Shown: positions 19,128 to 26,506 of the stretch, in pieces | Layout of the letters: every line of letters starts with the position of its first letter | Numbering within the stretch: position 1 is the first letter of the stretch | DNA from: Acidobacteriota bacterium | GTDB lineage: Bacteria; Acidobacteriota; Terriglobia; Acidiferrales; UBA7541 | Assembly (NCBI GenBank): GCA_013289835.1 | Contig: JABCZG010000005.1 | Location: 124,001 to 188,000 of the forward strand | Length of the DNA: 64,000 nucleotides | Reading direction: 5' to 3' | The notes under the pieces: model-generated | The model's database searches: none | What the model was told of the DNA's origin: nothing | What the model saw: only the letters and a program-made list of their open reading frames with translations | Translations under genes and position numbers: made by a program

Positions 19128-20399
19128 ATGCGAAATCTAGTTGTCATTGCGGTGCTTTGCGCGGCCCTGCCGCTTGCGGCTCTGCCTGCCGCCACGCAGG
19201 CCCAGGATAAGTCTCAGGATAACCCTCCCAAGCCGGCCGCCCCCACTCTTGAAAAACCCGGTATGGCTCCTGCCACCGACACTCCCGCGCCCGCGCCAGC
19301 AAAAAAGCCCGCTGCCCCGCCTGCTGCCGCTCCCGCCGCGACGGAAGGCAAAACCGTCGAAGAAATCATCGCCCGCGTCAACAACGAGATCATCACTCGC
19401 TCCGAATTTGAGAAGGCCCGCCAGACGGCGGCAGATGACGCCAGAGAGGAGTGCCAGACCCGTTGCACCCCGGAGCAGCTTCAGATCAACATCGAGGATC
19501 ACCAGAAAAATACCCTTCGCGACCTCATTGACCAATCTCTCTTGGTCCAGCGCGCCAAAGACATGGGCGTAAGCGTCGAGCCACAGGTCATCAAGAAACT
19601 CGATCAAATCCGCATCCAGAACAAGCTGGCCAGCATGGAAGAGCTCGAAAAAGCCGTGGCCTCGCAGGGTCTCAACTGGGAAGACTTCAAGAACAACATT
19701 CGAAGCACGCTTCTGACGCAATCCGTGATCAGCAGCGAAGTCGGCTCGCACATCAACGTCAGCGATGACGAAGTCGCGAAATACTATGAAGCGCACAAAG
19801 CCGATTTCTTGCGCCCCGAACAAGTCGCCCTCCGCGAAATCGTCGTCAGCACGGAAGGGAAGAGCCCGGAAGATCTTCCCGATCTTAAGAAAAAAGCAGA
19901 AACCGCGCTGAAGCGCGTCAAAGACGGCGAAGACTTTGCCGAAATCGCCAAGCGCTTTTCCGACAGCAGCACGAAAGAGCAGGGTGGTTTTCTCGGCGTC
20001 TACAAACGCGGCGAACTTTCGAAAGAGCTCGAGGACACTGTCTTCAAAATGAAGAAGAACGACCTGACCGACATTCTCGAAACCAAGCAGGGCTATTTGA
20101 TTCTTCAAGTCCTCGAACACTATGACGAAGGTGAGCAGGCCCTGCCCAAAGTCAAAAATGAAATCATGGACAAACTCTACAGCGCGCGCATGGAGCCGGC
20201 CATGCGCAACTATTTGAAGACTCTGCGCGAGGAGAGCTACGTCATCATCAAGCCCGGATACCAGGACGCCGCCGGCGGCGCCGGCAACACCGAAATCCAG
20301 GAAGTCAGCGCCACTCCCGAAGCCACCAAGGCCCCGAAAAAAGGCCACAAGAAATTCCTGTTGTTCGGCAAGCGCTCCGGGGATCAGACGGGCACATGA
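19128..20399 (+). CDS. SurA/PpiC-type periplasmic peptidyl-prolyl isomerase
   Basis: The 423-residue protein has a signal peptide (about 1-25, ATQAQ). A Pro/Ala/Lys-rich linker (about 30-70) and a SurA N-terminal chaperone domain (from VEEIIARVNNEIITRSEFEK) follow. One parvulin domain covers about 230-335 (VALREIVVSTEG, KRFSDSSTKEQGGFLG). E. coli SurA has two parvulin domains; here there is one. The tail is Lys-rich (KAPKKGHKKFLLF). The probable role is folding of outer-membrane proteins. It starts 20 bases after mfd, and its stop overlaps the next ATG by 4 bases. Confidence 0.88.
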   Translation: MRNLVVIAVLCAALPLAALPAATQAQDKSQDNPPKPAAPTLEKPGMAPATDTPAPAPAKKPAAPPAAAPAATEGKTVEEIIARVNNEIITRSEFEKARQTAADDAREECQTRCTPEQLQINIEDHQKNTLRDLIDQSLLVQRAKDMGVSVEPQVIKKLDQIRIQNKLASMEELEKAVASQGLNWEDFKNNIRSTLLTQSVISSEVGSHINVSDDEVAKYYEAHKADFLRPEQVALREIVVSTEGKSPEDLPDLKKKAETALKRVKDGEDFAEIAKRFSDSSTKEQGGFLGVYKRGELSKELEDTVFKMKKNDLTDILETKQGYLILQVLEHYDEGEQALPKVKNEIMDKLYSARMEPAMRNYLKTLREESYVIIKPGYQDAAGGAGNTEIQEVSATPEATKAPKKGHKKFLLFGKRSGDQTGT

Positions 20400-21403
20400 A
20401 GACTTCGTTCGTCACCGATCTCGGCTCCGAACAGAACATCACTTCTTTCTTTCTCGTTCATGAAAAAGAGATTCGCAACACGCGCGAAGGCAAAGCCTAC
20501 TTGCGCCTGGAACTCGGCGATCGCAGCGGCACCATCGAAGCCCGCATGTGGGATCAGTTTGACGGCGTTGTGAAGGACATCAATCGCGACGATTTCGTGA
20601 AAGTCCAGGCGCGCGTCGAGATCTATCGCAACAAGCCCCAGCTTTCCTTGCAGAATCTCCGCCTTGCGAAACCCGAGGAAATCGATCTCGCCGATTTTCT
20701 CGCGCACACCAAGGAAGACGTTGGCAAACTCTACGCGCAGTTGCTCGAATACGCCGGCTCGATTACAAATCCCTGGCTCAAGAAATTGACCACCGGCATC
20801 CTCAGCGATCCAAAAATCGCCACACGTTTCAAGCGCGCCCCCGCCGCAAAAGTCATGCACCACGCTTATCTCGGCGGCTTGCTCGAGCACGTTATCAGCT
20901 TGTGCGGCCTCGCCAAACAAATCGCCGCGCACTATCCGGAGCTTGATGTCGATCTGCTTCTCACCGCCGCGATTCTCCACGACGTCGGCAAACTCGACGA
21001 ACTCTGCTACGAACGCGCCATCAACTACACCGTCGAAGGCCAGCTCCTCGGCCACATCATGATGGAATTCGAAACCGTCTCCAAGTCCATGGACGCCATC
21101 GAAGGTTTCCCGCCCAACTTGAAAACCGTAGTCCAGCATCTTCTCGTCAGCCATCACGGCCAGTACGAATTCGGCTCCCCCAAACTGCCCATGATCCGCG
21201 AAGCCCTCGCCTTCCACTACATGGACGACCTCGATTCGAAACTCGCCGCCGCCCGCGCCGCCCTGGCTCTCGACTCCGGCGAACCCGAATGGTCCGCCTA
21301 TAGCGGCGCCCTCGGCCGCAAATTCCTCCGCCTCGACGAATTCTTGAAGTCCACTCCTGCCAAAGCCGAAGAAAGCGTGCCCAACCCAAAGCTGTTTCAG
21401 TGA
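20396..21403 (+). CDS. YhaM-like OB-fold/HD-domain 3'-5' exoribonuclease
   Basis: The 335-residue protein pairs an N-terminal OB-fold nucleic-acid-binding domain (about 15-95; YLRLELGDRSGTIEARMWD) with an HD phosphohydrolase domain. The HD motifs are HHAYLGGLLEHV (His155/156), LHDVGKLDE (His195-Asp196) and SHHGQYEFGSPK. This is the architecture of the Bacillus YhaM 3'-5' exoribonuclease. Metal-binding residues look intact. It is translationally coupled (4-base overlap) to the SurA-like gene, which is a common pairing in this lineage but does not indicate a shared function. Confidence 0.85.
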   Translation: MKTSFVTDLGSEQNITSFFLVHEKEIRNTREGKAYLRLELGDRSGTIEARMWDQFDGVVKDINRDDFVKVQARVEIYRNKPQLSLQNLRLAKPEEIDLADFLAHTKEDVGKLYAQLLEYAGSITNPWLKKLTTGILSDPKIATRFKRAPAAKVMHHAYLGGLLEHVISLCGLAKQIAAHYPELDVDLLLTAAILHDVGKLDELCYERAINYTVEGQLLGHIMMEFETVSKSMDAIEGFPPNLKTVVQHLLVSHHGQYEFGSPKLPMIREALAFHYMDDLDSKLAAARAALALDSGEPEWSAYSGALGRKFLRLDEFLKSTPAKAEESVPNPKLFQ

Positions 21404-21462
21404 TGATGATGAAATTCGAGAAAGCGAAGCACCGAGTCCCGGCAAAGGAAAGAAAAGTCAAA

Positions 21463-21597
21463 GGCCCCACCCTTGCATGAAACAAACCCGCAAGGATGGG
21501 CCACCCAAAGGCGTTTTACGGAATTAAGATGCGGCCACCCGCCGACGAGTGAGAGGAAAGGCGACCCCAAGACCCAGGTTCAAACTACGAACCTGGG
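21463..21597. repeat. Two dispersed-type hairpins downstream of the YhaM-like gene
   Basis: The 300 bases between 21404 and 21703 hold no gene. They contain an imperfect hairpin at 21463-21502 (CCCACCCTTGC against GCAAGGATGGG, one mismatch, with an outer GGCC pair). A perfect 9-pair hairpin lies at 21573-21597 (CCCAGGTTC / GAACCTGGG, 7-base loop). Neither is followed by a T run, so they look like dispersed palindromic repeats rather than terminators. The second resembles the CCCAGGTA hairpin at 26226-26250. Confidence 0.5.
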
Positions 21598-21703
21598 GCA
21601 CCCTCCGTGTTGTTTTGATTTGTGAAGGTGCGAAGTCTATGTCGTTCGAGCGAAGAGAGTCTGAAAGACTCGGGATTCGTCGTTCCCGGGGCGCCCGCCG
21701 TTG

Positions 21704-22105
21704 CTACGTCGGCTCTATAACGCGCAACCCCCTAATTTGAGCAAAGTGCCGTCTGTTAAACGTGGCTACGTCGCTGCCACGTTCCAGAGCCGTTGCGCCA
21801 ACGATCAAGTCGTAGAAGCCTATCATTCTGCCGGAAACCTCCAGCTGTGACCAAACGCGTGCATGCTCATACGCCGTCTGCTCCGTATACGGGATGATTG
21901 GCAAAGGCTCCAAAACCGCTCTTAGGTAGCGCTCGCGCGAGGTCCTGTGTTTTCCGGTCGCCCGTTCTACTCCATGCCATAGCTCGGCAACGGTAATCGC
22001 AGCAACCTCAAACCGGTCGTTGGGACGGGAAGACACCCACTTCTTGAGGTCGAAAGTGCCCTTCTCGCCTCGAATGATGACGTCGGCGTCGAGAATTATC
22101 GCCAT
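21704..22105 (-). CDS. PIN-domain ribonuclease toxin (VapC family)
   Basis: The 133-residue PIN protein begins MAIILDADVIIRG (first Asp), has the conserved Glu in ITVAELWHGVERA, and ends with IGFYDLIVGATALERG (Asp) and the VATFNRRHF motif. The acidic metal-binding residues are present, so the toxin is probably active. It cleaves RNA in characterised relatives. Its ATG lies within the antitoxin gene (10-base overlap), a typical coupled toxin-antitoxin layout with the antitoxin first. Confidence 0.9.
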   Translation of the reverse strand: MAIILDADVIIRGEKGTFDLKKWVSSRPNDRFEVAAITVAELWHGVERATGKHRTSRERYLRAVLEPLPIIPYTEQTAYEHARVWSQLEVSGRMIGFYDLIVGATALERGSDVATFNRRHFAQIRGLRVIEPT

Positions 22106-22368
22106 CGGTTGGGAGGAGTCTTGAGCCTTCTGCGGGCGGTTCGTAGGTCACGGCGCCACGTCCTGGCTTCGTTCTCCGGCAAGTCGGTTCTAGACAGCGC
22201 CTCCGCCAAATCGCGCCCGGCGCACACTTTCTCGCCGTCGGGGACAAGGCGAGCGAACGGTTCACCGTTCTTCACAAGCACAAACGTCACGTTTTGGTAG
22301 TGCACGCGGTTCACGCAATCGGCGAAATTCCGGGCGGCCTCGGTTACGGTTATGCTCGTCTTTTTCAT
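22096..22368 (-). CDS. Phd/YefM-like antitoxin partner of the PIN toxin
   Basis: The 90-residue protein has the Phd/YefM-type N-terminal fold (ITVTEAARNFADCVNRV, then FVLVKNGEPFARLVP). A charged C-terminal tail of the kind that wraps the toxin follows. It precedes the PIN toxin with a 10-base overlap. Unusually, no ribosome-binding site lies upstream of the ATG. The proposed promoter places the start only a few bases away, so translation may be nearly leaderless. Autorepression through the palindrome at 22368-22386 is expected for the family. Confidence 0.85.
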   Translation of the reverse strand: MKKTSITVTEAARNFADCVNRVHYQNVTFVLVKNGEPFARLVPDGEKVCAGRDLAEALSRTDLPENEARTWRRDLRTARRRLKTPPNRWR

Positions 22369-22408
22369 AATCTGATTATCAGATTATCTGATTGTGCAGA
22401 GATGTCAA
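22368..22408 (-). promoter_or_regulatory. Promoter overlapped by a palindromic operator for the PIN toxin-antitoxin pair
   Basis: On the minus strand TTGACA (22408-22403) and TAATCT (22386-22381) are separated by 16 bases, a good sigma-70-type promoter. The -10 lies inside a perfect inverted repeat, TAATCTGAT-T-ATCAGATTA (22368-22386), with a further half-site ATCTGATT at 22386-22393. This is the layout expected for self-repression by an antitoxin. The palindrome abuts the start codon. Confidence 0.6.
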
Positions 22409-22455
22409 GCAGACCTTAGCGGCCCCGGTAACCGCGCCCTTTTATAATGCTTTGA

Positions 22456-22902
22456 TCACAAGGTCGCGGGCACGCGCTCCCAAACCAATTCCCAGGTTTT
22501 GATTTTTCCGTTACTCGCTGTCGGTGGTGTGCGTAATACGATTCGGTCACCTTGGAACTGGATGAGGCGAACTAGATCGGTGTTTACCCAGTTCTGTAAG
22601 GACGAGACTTCGACGTGATGGATCACGCGATCTTCCTTCAGTGTGTACCGCCCTGCGTAGGCCGCAAATGTGCCGAAAGCCTCAGCCTTTTCTTCCGCTC
22701 CCGCCAGCGACCAATCGCCTACAGAGAGCAGCTTTCGCCCGTCGTGGCTGATCATCGCGGACATCCTGCCGTCCCGCGTATACGTCAGAAAACCCGTGGG
22801 GCTCGCGCCGAAGGGAGCGTCGTTTCGCTCGCCGCCCTCGGTCGAAAGCGATGCGGATACCAATTTCCATGTGCCAACCAGTTTGTCGCTGCCCCAGGTC
22901 AT
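22456..22902 (-). CDS. Lipocalin-like domain protein
   Basis: From ATG at 22902 the protein has 148 residues and matches lipocalin-like (Lipocalin_5) proteins: LVGTWKLVSAS at the start, FLTYTRDGRMSAMIS in the middle, and AYAGRYTLKEDRVIHHVE and QFQGDRIVLRTP later. There is no signal peptide from this start. An upstream in-frame start at 22950 adds 16 residues with no homology and is disfavoured. Function is unknown; relatives bind small hydrophobic ligands or act in secondary metabolism. Confidence 0.75.
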   Translation of the reverse strand: MTWGSDKLVGTWKLVSASLSTEGGERNDAPFGASPTGFLTYTRDGRMSAMISHDGRKLLSVGDWSLAGAEEKAEAFGTFAAYAGRYTLKEDRVIHHVEVSSLQNWVNTDLVRLIQFQGDRIVLRTPPTASNGKIKTWELVWERVPATL

Positions 22903-23051
22903 CGTCACAGCACCGTTGCAATCCTGTTTCGCCGCTTGCCAGGATCGCACCTAATTTCACGATGTATGGTAACTCCATTCTGTTCATCGAGGGCGCTATG
23001 CCGCCAGCGCTGGATGCCGCGGCCCCATGAACAACTTTTGATTTGTGAGCG

Positions 23052-23327
23052 ATGCATCCTTCTTATAGACTGCGCCCCGCTATGGCAAATTCTCTCTCCG
23101 TCGCTGGGGCAGACTCCAAGTACAAGGAACCCGGTGCGCAGCCGGCCGGTTTTTGGGGCGGCCTCTGGCACGGGATCATCGCTCCGATCACCTTTATCGT
23201 TAGCTTGTTCGCAACCGGCGTGAGCATCTACGAAACGAACAATAACGGTCGTTGGTATGAGTTTGGCTTCATGCTGGGAATCGGTGCCTACGCCGGAAAC
23301 GAAGAAGTGCGTAGCGGCCTTAGATAA
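23052..23327 (+). CDS. Small conserved membrane protein
   Basis: The 91-residue protein has one or two transmembrane segments (IIAPITFIVSLFATGVSIY near residues 43-61, FGFMLGIGAYAG near 71-82). The pattern GFWGGLWHGIIAPITFI...NNNGRWYEFGFMLG is shared with a family of small membrane proteins in diverse bacteria whose role is not known. A shorter start at codon 11 (MANSLSV) is possible. It stands alone within the accessory islet. Confidence 0.6.
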   Translation: MHPSYRLRPAMANSLSVAGADSKYKEPGAQPAGFWGGLWHGIIAPITFIVSLFATGVSIYETNNNGRWYEFGFMLGIGAYAGNEEVRSGLR

Positions 23328-23527
23328 GACTGTCAGCGCCGCACGCGAAAAATTTTCCCTAGTGCTGGACGCAAACGGTAGCCCACGCGTTGCCGTCTCA
23401 GCTTGTTAGGGACGTGCCACCCGGCCAATTCCTGAACCCCAAGGACGCGGCGGCACACAAGACGGCCTAGCAATGCGGTGTGTTTTGTTAACGTGCTTTT
23501 GAGTTTCGCATTCGGTATCCTGTAACC

Positions 23528-23794
23528 ATGCATCCCGTTACCCTTCATCTCCCGGACGAACTATTGAAGGCCCTTGTGGCGCCGGGCATGGACATTTCCT
23601 GAGCTGCATTCGAAGCACTTGCAACAGAAGCCTACCGCGGACAGAAAATCTCCCACTCGCAACTGCGGCGCCTGCTTGGGTATGAGACTCGGATGGAGGT
23701 CGACGCTTTCCTGAAGGCCCGAGGCGTCGAGCTTGAATACACTATGGAAGATCTCGAGCGCGACCGCGAAACACTTCGCAAACTCGGTGTCTAG
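23528..23794 (+). pseudogene. UPF0175-family antitoxin, interrupted by an in-frame TGA
   Basis: ATG at 23528 opens a frame MHPVTLHLPDELLKAL... that reads through TGA at codon 25 and continues as AAFEALATEAYRGQKISHSQ and RGVELEYTMEDLERDRETLR to TAG at 23792. Length (88 sense-equivalent codons) and both halves match UPF0175 antitoxins. The TGA sits where the family commonly has an Arg, so a single CGA or AGA to TGA change explains it. Its stop is followed immediately by the PIN fragment. Confidence 0.75.
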
Positions 23795-23929
23795 ATGCGG
23801 GCTGTTGTAGCCGATACCGCCCCTCTCAACTACCTTGTTCTCATCGCCGCTGTCGAGATTCTTCCTCTTTTCCTCGGCAATGATTTCGGCCGCACGGTCC
23901 TTGATCCTCTTTCGCTCGGCTGGGCTTAG
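23795..23929 (+). pseudogene. DUF3368-type PIN toxin, N-terminal fragment
   Basis: ATG at 23795 directly follows the UPF0175 stop. It gives MRAVVADTAPLNYLVLI and continues through AAVEILPLF, the start of a DUF3368 PIN toxin, the usual partner of UPF0175. Homology ends near 23870, after which the frame reads unrelated residues to TAG at 23927. Full-length toxins have about 150 residues, so most of the catalytic domain is missing. Confidence 0.7.
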
Positions 23930-23962
23930 TTCCCGAATGATTTCATTCAAGTTCGCGGACAT
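23870..23962 (-). pseudogene. XRE-type antitoxin (HigA-like), N-terminal fragment
   Basis: On the minus strand ATG at 23962, preceded by GGGGGAAG, encodes MSANLNEIIRELSPAERKRI and continues with AAEIIAEE. This is the characteristic N-terminal helix of HigA/XRE antitoxins. In relatives the HTH follows at once (EEMTLRELRKA...). Here homology stops at about 23870, exactly where the opposing PIN fragment begins. The frame stays open beyond this point by chance. Confidence 0.6.
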
Positions 23963-24041
23963 AGCTTCTTCCCCCAGCGATTTCCACTGTCGTATGCACT
24001 CCAATGATATCGCACGCGAGCCGGGTGGTGGGGCATCCATT

Positions 24042-24749
24042 TCAAGTGGCAAGGGAAGGGCGGAGCTTGCCGGAGGTGAGGGCGTCGAGAGCGCGGAGGC
24101 GGGCGGCGAGTTCGGTGGCGGTCAAGCGGCGCTCGCGGTAGAGGCGGCGGAGAAAATCGGCGGCGGCGGTTTCCCCTTTCTGGGTGTTGCATTCCATGCA
24201 ACTGGAGACCAGGTTGCGGTAGGAATTGCGTCCCAAGCGCGCTTGCGGGACGACGTGGTCCAGGCACCGGACCGACGGCGCGGTGCTACGCAAGCAGTAG
24301 AAGCATTGGCCGCGCTCGCGGGCGTGGATGGCCTCTCGCAGCGGCTTGGTCTGGAAAAAGTCTGCCTCCTCGAGATTCACCGGCGCGGGGGCGCACGTCC
24401 GCTGTTCCTTGGCGGCGGGCCGGCTTTCGATGGGTTTCAGCCTTACGCCGCGAATCTCATCGGGCAGGCGGACTTCCACGACATGCCCGGCTTTACTGCG
24501 TTGGACCATACGCAAAGCGCCGTGGGCGGCGAGACGGCGCACCGCCTCGCGCGCCGGTCCCGTGGATACCCGGATACTGCGTGCCATCCCCAGAATCGAA
24601 AAGCGGTGGCGGAGATTGCCTTCGAGGCGGCTGTGACGGAGGAGATGGGCATAGACGGTGCGGTCGATGACCGAGAGGCGCAGCTGCGGCGCGAGTTGGT
24701 CTTCCAATTGTTTCCAGATAAGTTCGGCGTTCGGTTTTTTAGTTTTCAT
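24042..24749 (-). CDS. HNH endonuclease with N-terminal winged helix
   Basis: From ATG at 24749 the protein has 235 residues. Residues about 5-110 look like a winged-helix DNA-binding domain of the replication-initiator/GntR kind (AREAVRRLAAHGALRMVQRS). The C-terminal HNH domain has CFYCLRST, the catalytic DH in LDHVVPQARLG, NSYRNLVSSCMECN and KGE; the Cys pairs are consistent with a structural zinc. A longer frame up to 24926 is rejected because its extra residues translate a dispersed CGCAGAG repeat. Combined DNA-binding and nuclease domains in an accessory islet could mean a defence or selfish nuclease; no partner gene is visible. Confidence 0.75.
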   Translation of the reverse strand: MKTKKPNAELIWKQLEDQLAPQLRLSVIDRTVYAHLLRHSRLEGNLRHRFSILGMARSIRVSTGPAREAVRRLAAHGALRMVQRSKAGHVVEVRLPDEIRGVRLKPIESRPAAKEQRTCAPAPVNLEEADFFQTKPLREAIHARERGQCFYCLRSTAPSVRCLDHVVPQARLGRNSYRNLVSSCMECNTQKGETAAADFLRRLYRERRLTATELAARLRALDALTSGKLRPSLAT

Positions 24750-25261
24750 GGGTTGATCCAGATGGGAAGTTGACAGCCCCGACAAGGTCGAGGTCTTCGA
24801 TCGACAGTTAAAAGTTGAAAGAAAATGAAAGAATTTAACGCAGAGGCCGCAGAGAACACAGAGAAGAAATGGGAGAATGCGCCGCAAAAAGAAAAAGGGC
24901 GAAACGGCGGTTAAGCGCAGCTTCACCCGAAACCTAGTGTACCAGATCAGGGGGATTTTGCAAGGGCTATTTTCAGGAAATTTCTATGTAGCTTGGGCGT
25001 CAAGGAAACCCCTCAGGGCTACGCTGCCCGCTTCGTCTTCGGCTTTTTGTGCTTCTTCGCCCAGTCGAGGGGATAAAGACAGATGGCCGCTCGTCAGGCG
25101 TGAGTCCCGGTCAAAACGCTTACGCCGCCACCGCGACGGCCGTTGGCTGTGATATAAAATCAACCCAAACACCGTCTTCACCACCGCTAGCCGCCAAAGC
25201 CTTTCCTGAACGCCAATACCTGTTTCGGCAGCACGCCGCCGGCGCCGGTAGACGCGCCGAG
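24750..25261. other. Intergenic region, 512 bases, no gene recognised
   Basis: It contains the CGCAGAG-type dispersed repeat at 24831-24863 and A-rich sequence. No open frame with family similarity and no terminator with a T run was found. A promoter for the zinc-peptidase candidate is presumed to lie here, but no clear -35/-10 pair was seen. Confidence 0.5.
24831..24863. repeat. CGCAGAG-type dispersed repeat, copy 1
   Basis: GAATTTAACGCAGAGG followed by CCGCAGAGAACACAGAG. It matches, with few changes, the copy at 61720-61765 next to holA. Such CGCAGAG/CACAGAG strings recur in noncoding DNA of many bacterial genomes and often give spurious Cys/Leu-rich reading frames. Confidence 0.6.
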
Positions 25262-26215
25262 ATGACCTCCTACAATGAAATTAGCCCACTCCGGATGCGC
25301 TGCCCCAAATGCCAATTCGATCATCCATTGCAGACCATCGAGTGTCTGAAGTGCGGAATCGTTTTCTCGCGTTACCAGGCGACGCTGGAAAGCGCCACGA
25401 ACCAGGCTAATCCGGACGTCGCGGTGGCCGTGTCCGCTCCTCCCGCACTAGCCAAACCTGCTACCGCTGCCAGCGACGCCCCTAGCCGCACCGATGCCCG
25501 GACCGAATTGAAGTACCGCATCTTCGCGCTTCCCTTGGCCTTGCTTCTGGCGCGCCTCGTTGCGGGCACGGGCCTGCGCATGGCGGCAGCCATGCTTGCC
25601 ATGGTGCTGCACGAGAGCGGGCACGCCATCACCGCGTGGCTCACCGGCCGCTGGGCCGTGCCGCTGCTCTGGGTTACCCCACACGGCGAACAACGGTCTT
25701 GGTTGATCGTTCTGGTGGTAACGGCCGTCATTGGCTTTGCCGGATTTCTGGCGTGGAAGATGGAACGTCCGGGATGGCTTCTCGCCGCCGCCGCGCTGCT
25801 CCTCCTGCAACTACTCGCGTTGTCTTTGCCCGCGGGAGCGCTGATCATTTTCTTCGGCGATGGCGGCGCCCTGGTGCTGGCTACCCTGCTGATGGCGACG
25901 TTTTACGCGCCGCGCGAAAGCCGGCTATATAAGAGCTGGGGCCTGCGCTGGGGATTGCTGGCCATCGGGGCGCTCAGCTTCATGCACGTTTTTCTGATGT
26001 GGACAGGGCCGCTCGAAGATCTCCCGTTTGGCGAGATCGAGGGCGTGAACCTGTCCGATCCGAGCCTGCTCACCGAAATGTACGGCTGGACGGTCCTGCA
26101 AATGGTTGATCGTTACGTACGGCTGGGGACGCTCTGCCTGCTGGCTTTGCTTGCGCTGTACATTTGGGGACTGCTCTCCGCGTATCTCGAATTGCGACGG
26201 AGCCCAGCTGCGTAG
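25262..26215 (+). CDS. Membrane protein with zinc ribbon and HESGH motif (M50-like peptidase candidate)
   Basis: From ATG at 25262 the protein has 317 residues. A CPxC...CxxC zinc ribbon occupies residues 14-31 (MRCPKCQFDHPL, ECLKCGIVF). An Ala/Pro-rich linker (about 45-80) and six or more transmembrane segments follow. The first long segment ends in MVLHESGHAITAWLTG (HESGH at 117-121), an HExxH zinc motif placed in a membrane helix as in M50 site-2-type proteases. A second metal ligand (an NxxPxxxxDG-type motif) is not evident, so catalysis is uncertain. The ribbon resembles the N-terminus of other Acidobacteriota membrane proteins. Confidence 0.6.
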   Translation: MTSYNEISPLRMRCPKCQFDHPLQTIECLKCGIVFSRYQATLESATNQANPDVAVAVSAPPALAKPATAASDAPSRTDARTELKYRIFALPLALLLARLVAGTGLRMAAAMLAMVLHESGHAITAWLTGRWAVPLLWVTPHGEQRSWLIVLVVTAVIGFAGFLAWKMERPGWLLAAAALLLLQLLALSLPAGALIIFFGDGGALVLATLLMATFYAPRESRLYKSWGLRWGLLAIGALSFMHVFLMWTGPLEDLPFGEIEGVNLSDPSLLTEMYGWTVLQMVDRYVRLGTLCLLALLALYIWGLLSAYLELRRSPAA

Positions 26216-26225
26216 AAGCCGGGTG

Positions 26226-26250
26226 CCCAGGTAGCGCTTCTCTACCTGGG
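26226..26250. repeat. CCCAGGTA hairpin
   Basis: CCCAGGTA (26226-26233) pairs perfectly with TACCTGGG (26243-26250) around a 9-base loop, 10 bases after the preceding stop. No T run follows, and it resembles the hairpin at 21573-21597. It is probably a dispersed element, possibly acting as an mRNA 3' stabiliser. Confidence 0.45.
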
Positions 26251-26258
26251 TGTCGGCC

Positions 26259-26440
26259 TTACGGTCGCGGAATTTCCAGTTGTTTGCAGATGGCTCGCAC
26301 CGTCCCTTCCTTGATTTCGCGCTGGCACAGCAGCACCAGCTATCGCGGTATCTCTGCGGAAACAATCAGCTTGCCACTTCCGCGGCCTCGCAGCCAGCGG
26401 ATAGTGGCTGGAGGACTCCACTGTACACTGCCCCCAAAAC
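26259..26440 (-). pseudogene. Possible gene remnant with in-frame stop
   Basis: On the minus strand a frame reads TIRWLRGRGSGKLIVSAEIP, Arg, then TAG, then LVLLCQREIKEGTVRAICKQ and LEIPRP to a TAA at 26259. The residue pattern on both sides of the TAG looks protein-like and consistent with one short helical or HTH-type protein, but no family was recognised. It fills the gap between the zinc-peptidase candidate and dusB. Confidence 0.2.
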
Positions 26441-26506
26441 AAGGATCACGGAACCCAGATTATGCACCGTCTTGCTACCTAGAGAGGACCAGCCTAGACT
26501 GAACCT

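Noticed and set aside
19137..20348. 403-codon minus-strand frame opposite the SurA-like gene
   Set aside because: It is antisense to a clear family member, and its Phe/Gly-rich translation is what C-ending sense codons produce on the opposite strand.
24750..24926. N-terminal extension of the HNH protein
   Set aside because: The extra residues (Cys/Leu-rich) are the translation of the dispersed CGCAGAG repeat. Homology starts after ATG 24749.
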